A stretch of DNA of 64,000 nt from Macrocystis pyrifera (GCA_031763025.1 JASSKH010000007.1:16206080-16270079); one strand, 5' to 3'. Shown: positions 44,541-56,262, counted from the stretch's first letter. The notes: generated by a model from the letters alone, not told the origin. Numbers and translations are program-made.

Positions 44541-46426
44541 CTGATGCGGCGTTACTTTACAGCAAGCGCAGGTTTCCACAATATATGGAGGCTTTTCCCT
44601 CCAGGGATCATTTTGGAAAAAACTCAATTTTGTTTTCAAACGTCTTCTCAATAGATATATATATATAAAACTCAAGAATATCGCGATATTTGACCTTCAG
44701 AGCCAAATTATGTGCCTCACGAGTTTTATACAGACGTCGGGTATAGCGATATTTTCGCGATACGTGGTCCACAACACAATATATCCTTGGGGTAAAAATA
44801 ACCCAAGCATATATTTTGTGTTCTCTTTTTTGTTGGTAGAACCGAATTTGGCAGACAAAATTGGAAACAACCTGTCCTCTCTACTCGGTCATCCGATCAT
44901 CACCCTGCCAGCAAGCACCACAACAGCAGCAGCAGCGGCAGTGACTTGGTTGAATGAGTACGGGAGACGGGTGCTCCCTTGGTCGGGGAGAGGCGGATGC
45001 ACGGGATAAACCGGTTCAGCGGCACCAGCACAGCTTCCGGTTGAACGAGTACGGGAGACGGGTGCTCCCTTGGTCGGGGAGAGGCGTATGCACGGGATAA
45101 ATCGGTTCGGCGGCACCAGCACAGCTTCCAGTGCTCTGGCTGGGCGCCTTTCTGCCGGAGTTGTCTCAAACCCATGTCCCCAACACGGCATGCTCAACCT
45201 TATCCGGGAACAAGCGGGTAGCGCCAACCCGACCTTTAGTTTTTGGCAGACACGTCTCAGCACGAGCACGAGACGCGTCCGAGCTGCGTCCTCTTCTATG
45301 CCAAGAGCCAAGTCCATGGTTTACGCAGGCGCTCTAGCCTGCCGAGCTACATAGAGAAGTAGCTGCAACAGCAGCGACGTCTTCCAGCCCATGCGGTGTT
45401 CTACGTGTTTGTGCACTTGCTGAGTATTTTTATTCCACTCATGTTTTATCTCACGTTGTTCTGGCAAGAAGCCCGATATTGACTTTTATATCGAGGGATT
45501 TGCGCGTACGAAAATCGCGATATTGAATTCGGCGCAAAGAGTCGAAATAACACCCTCGCTTGAGTTTTATGTATGTCTAATAGGGGAACACGAACGTACG
45601 TGTAGCGCGTAACACGCATCCCTGCAACAAAGTGAACAGGTTAAAAAGCACCACTTATGAATCACGATAGAGGAAGCCCAGTGGGAGTATATGGTATCAC
45701 ACATAGTATAAACATGGCCCCCCTCACCCGTACATGGCATTGCAAAGAGCAGGGAGGTGGGGAGTGTACTCGTTATCATGAATGACTGTCCCTCTACCAT
45801 GACCTTAGGTCTTCGCATCGCCACAATGCCGGCATGTAGGGCGCCAGATTGTCACGGACGACAAAAAAGAAAAACGCTCCGTACCCCGTACTGCATTTCC
45901 TACAACGACGGAAACAACCGTTTTTTTTCTGTTAAATTTGCTGCGGTCTTGTATGCACGTGTTAGTATTATAACCTAGAAACAAAACAATTGCACAAATA
46001 AATGACGCATTCAGCTGTCAACCACCATGTCGTCAATTGTCAACCTACAGGAAAATATATCGAACATAATCCACCATAACGCACTCGTAAATGAGGACAA
46101 TGACAAAAATAACTTGGTTTAGTGCTCAAGATCCTGCCTTCCAGGGTCATCGAACAGGGATAAAGCAAACGACTCAAAAGTAAAGTCCTCGTCCTGTTCC
46201 GCTCAAACCATCATCTCAAGGAACAATACAGCAGTATAACTACTCTCCCCAGCGCACCACAGCAGGCTATTGGTACGGGCAACAAACAGTGCGGTTAGCA
46301 TGCTTTGGTAAGCTACCTCTGATGTTTATTGCACACCATTGGGTTATAGACAGGTCAACCTCAACGCGCAAGGGAGGGCGGGGGGGGTTGGGGACTGGAC
46401 GGAAATGGGAAGCAAGATACAGCAGT
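44541..46426. other. No gene recognised; minisatellite and a small repeat inside
   Basis: Besides the tandem pair at 44948-45129, a segment at about 45750-45850 (GGGAGTGTACTCGTTATCAT, CTACCATGACCTTAGG) has a related partner near 52150-52260. A TA dinucleotide run is at 44655-44668. Confidence 0.4.
44948..45129. repeat. 91-bp tandem repeat, two units
   Basis: Two adjacent 91-bp units (GGTTGAATGAGTACGGGAGA ... CAGCACAGCTTCC) differ at only a few sites. Confidence 0.95.
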
Positions 46427-46680
46427 GTTGATTGATCCCTAAAGGTATAGGCGCAGCTGGCACGGGAACGCGTGGCTGACTCCAGACATGAAACGGAACA
46501 CCTCTTATATTACATCCTCGCCGTAGAGTTGACTCGCCTCACATGCAGTATGGGGTTACACCTGACGAGTGGCATTGGTGGGCACACATTACCCCGATAT
46601 CCCAATACCCTACTGCCAGAATCCCTACCCAGTATGGAACTCCCCAATCGACCATGGATCTTATATGTCGTGTTTCGAGG
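46427..46680 (+). repeat. ~250-bp direct repeat, copy 1 (solo-LTR-like)
   Basis: This starts TGTTGATTGATCCCTAAAGG and matches 49291-49535 very closely to CCATGGATCTT.TATGTCGTG. The size, TG start and direct orientation would suit a short LTR pair flanking 2.6 kb. No retroelement genes are recognised between the copies, so dispersed repeat copies are equally possible. Confidence 0.7.
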
Positions 46681-46727
46681 GCCTTGATGGTAGATCTTTA
46701 TGGGGGTTTTGTGTTGGACGCCTGAAG

Positions 46728-46772
46728 CCGACCCTCCGACCCGAACCCTAGCCCTAACCCTAACCCGAACCC
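46728..46772. repeat. Interstitial telomere-like tract
   Basis: GACCCGAACCCTAGCCCTAA and CCCTAACCCGAACCC form about six degenerate CCCTAA units directly after repeat copy 1. Confidence 0.8.
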
Positions 46773-46780
46773 TATGCCAG

Positions 46781-48444
46781 TGGTCAGTGCTGGGATGCTG
46801 TGCTTGTTAAGACTCTAGGTTGGCTCGGCCGGCGTGGATGCTGAGGTTCGGAAGACTCTAGGTTGACTTGGGATGACTCGGGATGCTGTGGCTGGGAAAG
46901 ACTCGAATGTTGATTCAGCCGCGTAAAACATACCCCTAGCCAATCAGAGTGCCTAATTAGCTACCACAGGAAGATCTATCAAGATTTGTCCACTACTGCG
47001 TGTTTCTGAGTACAATCAACATCCCCCCTACTCAATACACACGACCATACTAATATCCCCCCTGCTCCTGTCCACGATCAATATTCCCCTCAGCTCTGTA
47101 CACGAAAATGTACGACATCGCAGGGCTGATATAGCTCAAAATTTATATCAACTCAAATCAAACTCAGAAAGTCAATAATTCCAATCTGAAACTCAAAAAT
47201 CAAATTGTTGAATCAACACTCAAATCCTTAAATCAGTATTCAAATGCTCAAATCCCCAGCCTCTCTGTTGCAAACACATAAAACTCTCGAAATCGAAATC
47301 GACCAGAAAAACAATTCCAAAAACAATGAAAATTTCATCCAGATTCACAGGCAACCACATTTCAGTAAGAATCACCCCGATGCCCCGAACACTACTGCTG
47401 TTGCCTCCGCCGCGGCTGCCTCTCCATTCGGTCTCATGGCGTCACCGCAGCTCGGGTCATCCAGTTATTCCTCCTGGGTGAAATCAAACGTCGCCTCCGC
47501 AGCATTGACCGGGCATACAGAAGGGATGGGGCGTGCATTCGAGCGATTGGGTCTGCATTGGGTGTTTCGCTCTTTTCACGCATGCACTGCTTGCAAACTC
47601 CTCTTCGGTATAGTTCAACTTCTCAAATGCTACTGCAAATAAACAGCTACTTGTCAACGAGAATCTCTGGTCCCACATCAAACCCATGTATTCCTCGACC
47701 ACTATATACTGCAGTACGTACTTAATGAACATATACAGCAGTGCCAAGTAAAACGTTTTCGTTTCAGCTCACAGTACGGTACTACTTCTGCTGCTGTACT
47801 CGTACAGTATATTACTCCGTCCGCAAATATCTTGCCTTTGGCACGTAACAAGTGGCGCGGGTCGTGTTGCACAGCTACACATCAACCCAACAACTCAAAA
47901 ACGAGATACCCGCATACAAAGATGTAAATATGTGAAATGCCGCAAACAGACGTGTTGCTGTAGTTGGGCACAAGGGTTCATCACGTACACCTCTTCCTGC
48001 TGTACTTGCTCGGTTCTGCCAGCATCAGACCAACGTAATGCCAAACTCAGCAATAGGGTGAGAATATCAATCCTCTTACTGTATATGATACGTAATGACG
48101 TCAAAAAGGTGCAAATGGGCGAAGGGTCTTCGTGCAGTCATTGAGCTCACATCATTCGCACGTATCCCAAATAACTTTCACAGACCTTTCTTTACCCTGT
48201 TCATTTCCTACTCGTACTCGTGTCGATGCCCAACCAGAGCCCTCGACCAGTCAACCATAAAACAGACAGACGTCATTGTCCTACAGTGCGTCTACAGGAA
48301 CACTTCAGTGAGGGAAGCTATACGTATACGTGTACGTCTGTGCATCTCATTTCATTTCCAGTATTCCCAAATAAATCTGAATCTCCAATGTTCGCAGATT
48401 CTCTACCATTCATAAATCGATACACAATCAATCTAAAAACGGAA
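46781..48444. other. No gene recognised
   Basis: This holds imperfect ~30-bp repeats of GACTCTAGGTTGACTTGGGA type at 46800-46910, a CTCAAATC-rich tract at 47150-47260 and the ORF 47244-47642, which is low complexity at its start and has no domain. Confidence 0.4.
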
Positions 48445-48499
48445 ATGACGAAATCACCACAGCAATCAAGCAACAAAGTAAAATGTGCCCGGTGCAGAC
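48445..48499 (+). CDS. Possible first exon with CxxC motif
   Basis: ATG followed by TKSPQQSSNKVKCARCR ends at a near-perfect donor AGAC|GTAAGT. A basic residue-Cys-x2-Cys-Arg-Arg start is seen in zinc-cluster and some zinc-ribbon proteins. No following exon was identified, so this is a weak call. Confidence 0.2.
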
Positions 48500-48539
48500 G
48501 TAAGTCCTTGCTCGTGGCGCCTCGATCCCTTCTCTTTCA

Positions 48540-48790
48540 TTCTCTCTTGGGGCAGCGCATCCCGAACAGATGATGCAGGCTCCTCCGCCTGCGCCCATCT
48601 TCAGTCTCTCCCTCGTCTCCTTCCTCGGGGACAACGTCCCCCGCCATCAACCACATGCGGGCGTGGTGCTTCAGCAGTCCAGGCAGATTCTGCCAGAACA
48701 CTTTCAGCGTCGCTCCCGTGGTCTCCACCTTCCCTCCGGGCTCCTGCCGGCCAAACTCTCTCTTTCATATAATAATATACGTTCTACATT
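48540..48790 (-). other. Possible coding remnant, minus strand
   Basis: METTGATLKVFWQNLPGLLK and HHARMWLMAGDVVPEEGDEG with a following Arg-rich tail has a coding-like composition, and an upstream minus-strand stretch at 49003-49194 (FEDEIEVLEERTCVRRR) may belong to it. No family is recognised and splice sites are unclear. Confidence 0.25.
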
Positions 48791-49290
48791 TACGTCGCCA
48801 GCGCGAAGCGAACCCACACATTCAGGCAGATGCCTGGCTATCCCGGGGTGTTGCAGCAGCGACGGTTACGCGGCGGTCGAGACGACGGCGGCGGTAACGG
48901 TGCTTACTGCATGCGCTTCATCGTCGCAACAAAAGTGCAGCAATCCTCTGACTGCTGACGTTGCTGACGGTGCTGCTGGAGCTGCTGCTGCCCCTGCAAC
49001 TACTACTCTCCAGCGCCTTCGCCACTAGTGCCAAGCGATTTTACCAGGTCCGGCTCAAAGTTTGCCCTGCTGGGATCGCTGCTGCTTCTGGTGCGGCATC
49101 TCCTCACTCTTCTTCTCACACACGTCCTCTCCTCCAGGACCTCGATCTCATCTTCAAAATACACACACGCTGGCTCCCTCACGAAGCACATCATCTAAAA
49201 AGAATATACATGCTGGAAGCAGATTCCCACCTCTCTAGGTTGGCCTTGGCTACGCTTGCCAATAGAAGATCACCGGTACTTCACTAGTGT

Positions 49291-49535
49291 GTTGATTGAT
49301 CCCTAAAGGTATAGGCGCAGCTGGCACGGGAACGCGTGGCTGACTCCAGACATGAAACGGAACTCCTCTCATATTATATCCTCGCTATAGAGTTGACTCG
49401 CCTCACATCCAGTATAGGGTTACACCTGGCGAGTGGCATTGGTGGGCACACATTACCCCGATATCCCAATACCCTACTGCCGGAATCCCTTTCCAGTATG
49501 GACCAATCTACCATGGATCTTTTATGTCGTGTCCT
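49291..49535 (+). repeat. ~250-bp direct repeat, copy 2 (solo-LTR-like)
   Basis: Nearly the same as 46427-46680, apart from scattered substitutions and a short deletion near 49500. Confidence 0.7.
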
Positions 49536-49689
49536 GAATACAATCAACAAGCAGTCATCAAAAACATGCCATTGACAAAGACTATCCATCATGTTCAACA
49601 ATCAGTATCTCAAAATGTCGGCCAAACACCAACACCCCTATGGTACAGTAAAATTAAATAATCCAACCAGAACGAACCAAAAAAGAAAC

Positions 49690-51075
49690 GAAAAACAACC
49701 TGTTATATTCCATCGAGCTCCCAGTCTCCAACTGTCGGTATGTCTTCCTCTTCAACTCGTGTCCGCTTCGGTGTCATCTCTCGACGCAGCCTGCTCTGCG
49801 ACCCTTCGCCCGCCATGCGGGCTCCCTCTATTGTCTCCCTCTTGTCTTGCTCTGGGTCTCCACGTGGCCGTTCTCGGCTCCGGACGCTCATCCATCACCC
49901 CGGGGGTCCCCTTTCCCTCCTCGATGTCTTCCGCGCTGGATTTTCTAGGCGGTTCCTCCTCGACTGCAACCAAAGCAGCGATGCTGTACTTGTTTCGAAT
50001 CAGCATCGCTTACAACCCCTCGTGTTGTCTCACCTATTCTCGTAGGCGACGGCTCCTGCCGATCAAGCAGGCGCCCTTGCTCAGGGGTACCCTCTGGTGC
50101 GCTCTTTCTCGCTCGCAGGGAATTCCCTCCCGAGTCGGCGATGATCGGCAAGGTTGGAGGAGGAGCATATAGCTCAGTCTCACCGGACAACCGCCTCTTC
50201 ATCGCCCGCGTTTTGTACTCCATTACTTTTGCCCCGTGGTAACATCTGCCACATCTTCTCTATGGTTTGAGGAAATCTCTCCCGCCGCTTGAATCGGCCG
50301 GCTTGGAAGAGCATTCCGCTCGGTCTCACCGGGTAACTGTCTTTGCATCACCCGCGTGTTGTTGTTCGGCCTATCACCGACTTCCTCTCTGAGGCTCTCC
50401 CTTGCGCTCTCTTTTCCGCAAGAATTATACACAAAATCATGCGTGCGACATGCCTCAAGAATTGTAAAAGAAGCAAACAGGTACTGGCATGGACTCTGTC
50501 CGTTCGCACCTCTCACAGCTACGGTCGCCACGTAAGGCTGCTGCCAGGGCTGCTGCACGCCCTGGGGGCACTGCTGCTGCCGGTGCTGCTCCTGGTCGAC
50601 CAACTGCTGCTCGAGTTGCTGCCGTTGCTTGTCGAGTTCCTGCTTGAATTGCTGTTGTTGTTGAAACTGTTGGTCGAGCCACTGCTGCTGCTGCTCGAGT
50701 TGTCGCTGTCTCCGATCTACAACCCATTGCTGCGGTGGCAAGGGTGCCAGCTCGGCACACGTCAGGATACGACTGTAATCTATATAGTGGTAGCCAGACG
50801 GGAGGATTCCAGCGCCGACGTAGGCGTGGAGCGGTGGGGTCGGAGCATCGGTGAGTTGCACCACCGTCCTACACTGCGGTAGGGCATGACCACTCCGCTG
50901 GCACCTCCTGCATCGGATCTCCCCCGTGTCGAATGTGACCATTTCGCTCCCACTCATAGCCGAACCATGTATCTCTCCCGGCAAGCCCCAACCATCGAGT
51001 ACGTCCAATTGAAACAGCCCGCTAGCGTATGCGATGCGCTGACCGATGTGATGGGCCGAGCCTGAGTCGGTTCAT
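49690..51075 (-). mobile_element. Gag-like fossil with zinc knuckle and Gln-rich coil
   Basis: The main minus-strand frame (51075 to 50223) contains a CCHC knuckle, CRRCQRSGHALPQC (C-x2-C-x4-H-x4-C), at about residues 33-46 counted from 51008, then a Pro-rich loop and a Gln-rich coiled coil (about residues 93-150), then a tail with RVMQRQLPGETERNALP, a motif repeated in the next frame as RAMKRRLSGETELYAPP. Zinc knuckles with disordered or coiled flanks are typical of retroelement gag proteins, which bind element RNA. The LTR-like block at 51018-51290 lies just upstream. No protease, reverse transcriptase or integrase is seen. The copy is incomplete and broken. A host CCHC protein is the alternative. 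Confidence 0.45.
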
Positions 51076-51290
51076 AGAAGGGCACTCATGCCCCTCAGGG
51101 TATATATATAATTTATCCAAGTGGAGCACAAGAAATGGGAGGAAAAAAAAAGAGCCATGAAGTGAAGAGGGAAGTGGCGGACAAAACATGCTATTTCCCG
51201 TTGAATACTCAACACAGAAACACGCATATTTCTTGTGCCTAACGCCTAAATACCGTTCCACATGAATCCCTACACCGAGTACGTGAGCAT
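51018..51290. repeat. Dispersed LTR-like block, copy 2
   Basis: Partner of 40870-41145 in the same orientation. A shorter related piece (GTGAGGTGCTGGGCGAGTCG, ATGAAGGGTGAGCT) is near 52290-52325. Confidence 0.65.
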
Positions 51291-51352
51291 TCCGAACACC
51301 TAACCGTGGCCCTCAAAAGACCCCCCTTATCTCGTTTCCCGTCCATTGGCAG

Positions 51353-51433
51353 GTGCTATATCGGCCCAGTTATCGGAGATATATATCGGCGGCAGAACTA
51401 AGTTTATTAACAACACTGCCCTTCGCCACGGAG
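51353..51433 (+). CDS. 81-nt exon encoding one beta-helix rung (POMP-like)
   Basis: The exon lies between acceptor CCATTGGCAG and donor GGAG|GTGAGG. It is 81 nt and phase 1 on both sides. It encodes GAISAQLSEIYIGGRTKF and INNTALRHG, with the next G shared across the intron: the GGAI....s.iyi.g.t.f.nNtA..GG rung of Pmp/POMP-like right-handed beta-helices. The neighbour exon at 51611 has the same length, phase and pattern. The rest of the gene is not found; the upstream side is occupied by the LTR-like block and gag-like fossil. Confidence 0.65.
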
Positions 51434-51610
51434 GTGAGGCTTTTGGGTTGATCCTAATCCACCGTCATACGTCACCATGTAGGGTACCCTGTCTCTTATT
51501 GTGCTTCGCTTGACCCCATTATTTCTCATTAGGACGCCAGGCGGTTGCCCCGTCTCCAAGATTCGTTGTGCGTACCAACCAACGCGAATTTCCTCTTCCC
51601 CTAAGTTCAG

Positions 51611-51691
51611 GAGCGATCTTTGCAAACGAGTCGGAGGTATACATCGAGGGCGAAACATCGTTTGCGTACAACACAGCTGATGCTGAAGGAG
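51611..51691 (+). CDS. 81-nt exon encoding one beta-helix rung (POMP-like)
   Basis: The acceptor CCCCTAAGTTCAG follows a pyrimidine tract; the donor is GGAG|GTGAGA. The exon reads GAIFANESEVYIEGETSF and AYNTADAEG. Length and phase equal the exon at 51353, so the two can be spliced in frame across a 177-bp intron. Repetition of such exons would lengthen the helix one rung at a time. No further exon was found downstream. Confidence 0.65.
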
Positions 51692-53660
51692 GTGAGAATT
51701 ATTACTGAAGATACAGTAATCGTATTACAGCTTTGCATCTCTTTTGCTGCCTCGTATCATTTTTGGACGTTACATGTTACTCGAAAGCGCGATCTTCGAT
51801 CTCATTCAAGCTTATATGCCCAGGATATATTTGTAGAGTCGAATTGGTTTTCTCTACCATCCCACAGTTGTATGTACGCGGCGATTGGTGAAGACCAGTG
51901 ATGCAGTTGGAAAAAATACGCGATCTAGAGCATGCTCAGTAGACCTTCAGGGAAGCGTCACCGTACCGCATCCCTGGTTCTTCGCGCGTTCTTACCAAAC
52001 TCGTTTCTACCGGTACGTTCGGGGAACGAAGACCGTTTCAACTTCCCCAGTCAGTCTCATGCAGTCCTATTCGAGTCGAAAAACCTCACGTGTTTAGTCA
52101 GTTCAGATCCATGAATGTTTGCAGTGATTTAGTTGTAAGAACCTTCAGGATGGGGAGCGGGGGATACTCATTATCATATATGGCCGTCGTCGTATGACCA
52201 TAGACCCTTCCGTCCCAACAATGCCGGGACGGAGCACGTCGTGTTTTCACCGACCAGGCAGACATTGTTTGTACTAAGCGCAAAGCACCGTGAGGTGCTG
52301 GGCGAGTCGCATGAAGGGTGAGCTGCATCCTTACAAGAACCGCGTTTGACGCGGACTTTCTTTCATATGAACCAGGGATAGGAAGGGAGGGGTAAAAACG
52401 GAACTTGGACTCAGCTCAGGCGTCGACCATCAGAAGTTTGGAGGAATGGCAATGTCGGAGTAATGACCGAAACGTGTAAAGAAAAGTATTATACTTGAAC
52501 GACAGGACACAGGGTCACTTCTTCGGTTGCTTCCGGCGTTTTATTTTCATTTATGTGGCTGTTACTATGTTATCAGTGCTTTATATTTTTTCCTGTCTGG
52601 CGGACCACGCGATAATGTAGTCATTCTGCATGTAGGTATAAAGTGAAAACAAGTGGGCATTGAGTGTTCAATATCGTTTGTTTGAGTGTGGTCTCGAAGC
52701 GGGATCCCCGCATTAGGTGTGTGCGTGCGGCTCCTCAGTTGGATCAGGCAGCCCGCCGCAGAAGTAAGAACGAATCGGAATACCCAATGACTAGGTTCTA
52801 TTTTCTTGATTCTTCCTGATAGTATCATAATCCACTGTGTTATATCTTTTGGAAAGTTTCAACTCTTATTCCGTGGTCGATGTACTTCTCTGTACTACTT
52901 GGTCTGCATATTTTACGTGTGCATTTGTTGCTATGTCCCAACGATTTTCCTTCCTCCGTCGCAACAACATCAATCGTTCCTGCCTCGCTTATGATGTGTG
53001 ATCAACCCTTCTGCAGTTAACGTAACAACACGCATAACCTAGCAACATGCAAAGGCACACTACTGCTGTGACAGGTTTGAAGCATGAGCGAGCATGCAAA
53101 TCGCAAAACCCCACATAGACCCCAAAACCCGCGCGGGGCGTAGTATACATATGCCCGACAGACATACTCGGCGCAATACGTTACGTCGTACGCTAACTAC
53201 TACGACGCCGTTACTGGTCATAGATTTTTACTTCTGAAAGGATATCAATCGAACAGCAGTGTTAATTATCATACGGTGATTCTGAAACACATTCCAAACT
53301 TAGGGTTATGTTGTACTGCCCAAGAGGTGGGTAAGCACTTCAAGACAGGTTTGTGTTGAAGAGAGGCAGGACGAATTACTGCAAAATTATATACTGCATC
53401 CCAAAAACGCACATTATTTCAAGGATGCGTTTGTTGATCGACAACTTAAAGTAACTACGTAGCAGAGTACCACGTCTCAAACCGCTACCTCTTACAAAAA
53501 CGACGCTTGGTGCTACTACCAAACAAACGGTACACAAACGACTAGCAGACAAACCACGTTTCTGCCGCCCCCCCACCAAAGAAGACCTGTAGTGCTACGT
53601 ACTAGGAGGCAAGCAAATCTTGCCGCTAGGTGACGCGACCCCGCGATGCAGATGTCCCTG
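51692..53660. other. No gene recognised
   Basis: This contains the partner of the 45.75-kb repeat (52150-52260) and the LTR-like fragment near 52290. No exon is supported. Confidence 0.4.
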
Positions 53661-53669
53661 TCAGCGATT

Positions 53670-54095
53670 CAGATGACGTCTAGCGACCCCACAAGCAATT
53701 TTCCAGCAGCCCTAAGACAATCCATATGATGTCCATGCGACCCCAGGAGCAATGTTCTAACAGCGATACAAATATGTCCAGTGACTCCAGAAGCGATGAT
53801 CCAACATCCCCAAAAGGATTGATGTTGATGCGGCCATTCCAGAAGATGCGCTTCCCCGGCAATCCCAGTAGATATATGATAGTGTGGCCCGATCCCAAGG
53901 AGACTTTTCGGCGACCCCACGATTCTGTTCTTAGTGCGGCGACTGTGAACGCTCCGGCAGTCCCATCGAACAGCGGCATGGCGACCCCGAACGTTGTCTT
54001 TTCGGAAATCCCAAGCGCTTGAGTCTGCAGCGATCCTTAGAAACGTCTTTCCGGCAAACCCTCGTTGGTAAGGCGACCCCTCGCATGGCGTACGG
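53670..54095. repeat. Degenerate GCGACCCC-phased tandem repeat
   Basis: About nine loose units of 40-60 bp each begin with GCGACCCC, GTGACTCC, GCGGCCATTCC or GCGATCC and run into TTCCAGCAG/TTTCCGGCAAACC-like words. On the minus strand this reads as repeated Leu-rich segments (SLLEHCSWGR, GLLENCLWGR). It is either an old minisatellite or a decayed repeat-protein exon. Confidence 0.5.
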
Positions 54096-54361
54096 TCCCT
54101 GTCATATTTTTCAAGTTGAAATGCGAAATCCCTTTCAAAGGCGTCGTCTATGTCAAGGCTTATTTTCGCTGTCATCTCATCGCAGCAGCCGTGTGCGTAC
54201 TACTCGCCTATGGGCGTTGAGCCTCTTCTGCGTTGCCCCCGGCGTCGTTGTGTGTGGTCGTCTTGTACACAGAGCACACTCTGCCCAGCACTTCCTCCTG
54301 ATCCAGATTTCTTCCTATGGTCAGCGGGCTTGTTTCTTCGGTGGGCCTTGGCAGGCACGTC

Positions 54362-55010
54362 TCAGCCGCTCCTGAAATGCCCTGCCTTGTCCCGGTTGCT
54401 AAAGATAATATCACTGGGAATAGATTCTGTTGAGGCTGATTTCATGGCCGTGCCACGTCCAGCAACCCTTTCCGTGATGTTCTTCGACAGCCCGTTCAGG
54501 TAGAGGTGACGTAATACACACTGAATATTCGGGAGATCGAAGTCTGGGCCCTTCCAGGTCATCAACGTGAAGTCCCGGTACTCCTCCATGAGACCTTGGA
54601 GAACGATGTCAGTGAAGTGTCTGTTCGTGATTGGTCCCTCCATCACGGTCAGTAGGTTGCGCAGTCGCGTGAGCTCTTTGGTGTTGTCGGGTTCTTGCCC
54701 CGGCGTCAAGCTAATAGTCGCGATTGCCCCCTGTGTAATGCTCATGGTCGCGTTGGTGATCTTCGAGTATTTCGACTCCAGCGCCCACAGTCCTCATTCT
54801 GTCGCCGCGAGTTCTCCGTGCGCTCTCTGCATTATTCGTCACCACCAGCGCCATTGGTTCCCCGGCGATCAAGTACAGGATCGCTATACAATCCTGGTTG
54901 GCTCTGTCATGCGCGGCCTGGCGTTGCTCGGGAGACTCTTGCGAGGAAGCTACTGTCCCTGTCGTCGTGATGTTGGGCCTGGCTTGCCCCTCGATTATGT
55001 GAAAGATATC
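54362..55010 (-). mobile_element. Ty1/copia-type gag fossil
   Basis: The minus-strand translation has LRNLLTVMEGPITNRHFTDI, VLQGLMEEYRDFTLMTWKGP and DFDLPNIQCVLRHLYLNGLS, matching the helical gag (UBN2-type) region of Ty1/copia LTR retrotransposons, with related sequence (IAILYLIAGEPMALVVTN) upstream near 54850. Gag would form the particle that packages element RNA. Only a gag part is seen; no pol genes and no LTR pair could be assigned. Broken and incomplete, probably old. Confidence 0.65.
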
Positions 55011-55014
55011 TGAA

Positions 55015-55480
55015 CCCAGGATGCTCGTCGTGATCCAGGCCGTTTTATACCAGTCATCGGACTCGTCGGGGTTAGTACTACTGAATAGCTTCCCTCAATG
55101 CGCTAGAAATTCTGTCATTCGATTAAAAATCGCCCACGTTTCAGCAGAGTTGTAAATTCAGTCGTACGTTACAGAAGCAGGAGCGACTTATCCGCATTCG
55201 ATCAGAAGGACGTCCGTTGTTTTGATTATGCGCAGTCTGTATTACCCTACCAGTAACAATGCAACACCAGTGATACAACAGTAGTATCAAATCAGTCCAT
55301 CACGTACATACGTAAACAACCGATTTTTACGCATCGCAACGGCGACCCCATTGGACAGAATGTACTCGTACTCGAAGAAGTAACCGCCTCGCCACTTACT
55401 TCAAACGAGCGTTTCAATCGTTTCGAGACGAGCACAGCAGTATACTCATGCTCACAATCCAAGGTTCACCCAAGTGCGCA
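55015..55480. other. No gene recognised
   Basis: No motif or repeat is supported. Confidence 0.4.
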
Positions 55481-55483
55481 GCA

Positions 55484-55726
55484 GCAGTAGTATGCTTGTG
55501 GTTCGTAAATAAAAGGTTTCCCCCTTTTTTTTATAAAACGCCGTGAAGAACGTCGTCTCAATCTGGAAAGTATCGTCGTGGAGTTCGCCTTGACAGTTGG
55601 CGAGTAGTCTGCGAAAATGATGGAGATATCGCCGCTCGTGCCGTTTTGTAAACAGGGAAGGCCAGCTTTTTCAAATTTGACGCATGCATCGCAGAAAATT
55701 ATAAATTCCACGCACGCACATACCAT
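55484..55726 (-). other. Possible isolated exon
   Basis: The minus strand reads FCDACVKFEKAGLPCLQNGT, SGDISIIFADYSPTVKANST and then a basic tail. The composition is coding-like, but there is no domain, no partner exon and no clear boundary. Confidence 0.2.
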
Positions 55727-56262
55727 TCAAGATAGGAGTCAATGGGAATGACTATTAAATAGAAGTCGTCCGATTCGTACGTAATCGTCGCCCCTAACTG
55801 AGGATTCGAAGAGGAGTCATTGTCCGGCATATTCTCTTGGCGATGCCCTGGTTAGGGGCTGGATGTCGACGAGTAGTTTTCATTGTTGGAAGAGGATGGA
55901 ATGTGTTGTGTCGGGGAGTGGGGGTGCTGATCGCCGATAAATGTCGCAGCAAATATTGTATGACCTATTCTCTTTTTCCGGGGGACACTAACGACATGGA
56001 AACGGTAGTTACCCCCGCGGGTGTGTGAAGATAAAAGCAGTGGTACGAGTCCCTACGGGTGGCGGGTAGGTTGGGGTAAAATAGTAGAGCGTTGCGACCG
56101 TGCATACCTGCGTGTAGATTCACATACGGCGGCCCCAACTTGTACAGCAAACGTTGCGCAAGGGCGGGGGAAGGTTCACACGTCTGAGAGTTGGTAGTTC
56201 TCATCACCTATGACACATGAACCCGCAAGAACTAAACTTCCCGGTTATCAGGTGCTCTATCT

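Noticed and set aside
50343-50882. 179-codon plus-strand ORF with Leu-rich stretch
   Set aside because: It is the antisense of the Gln-rich coil in the minus-strand gag-like frame.
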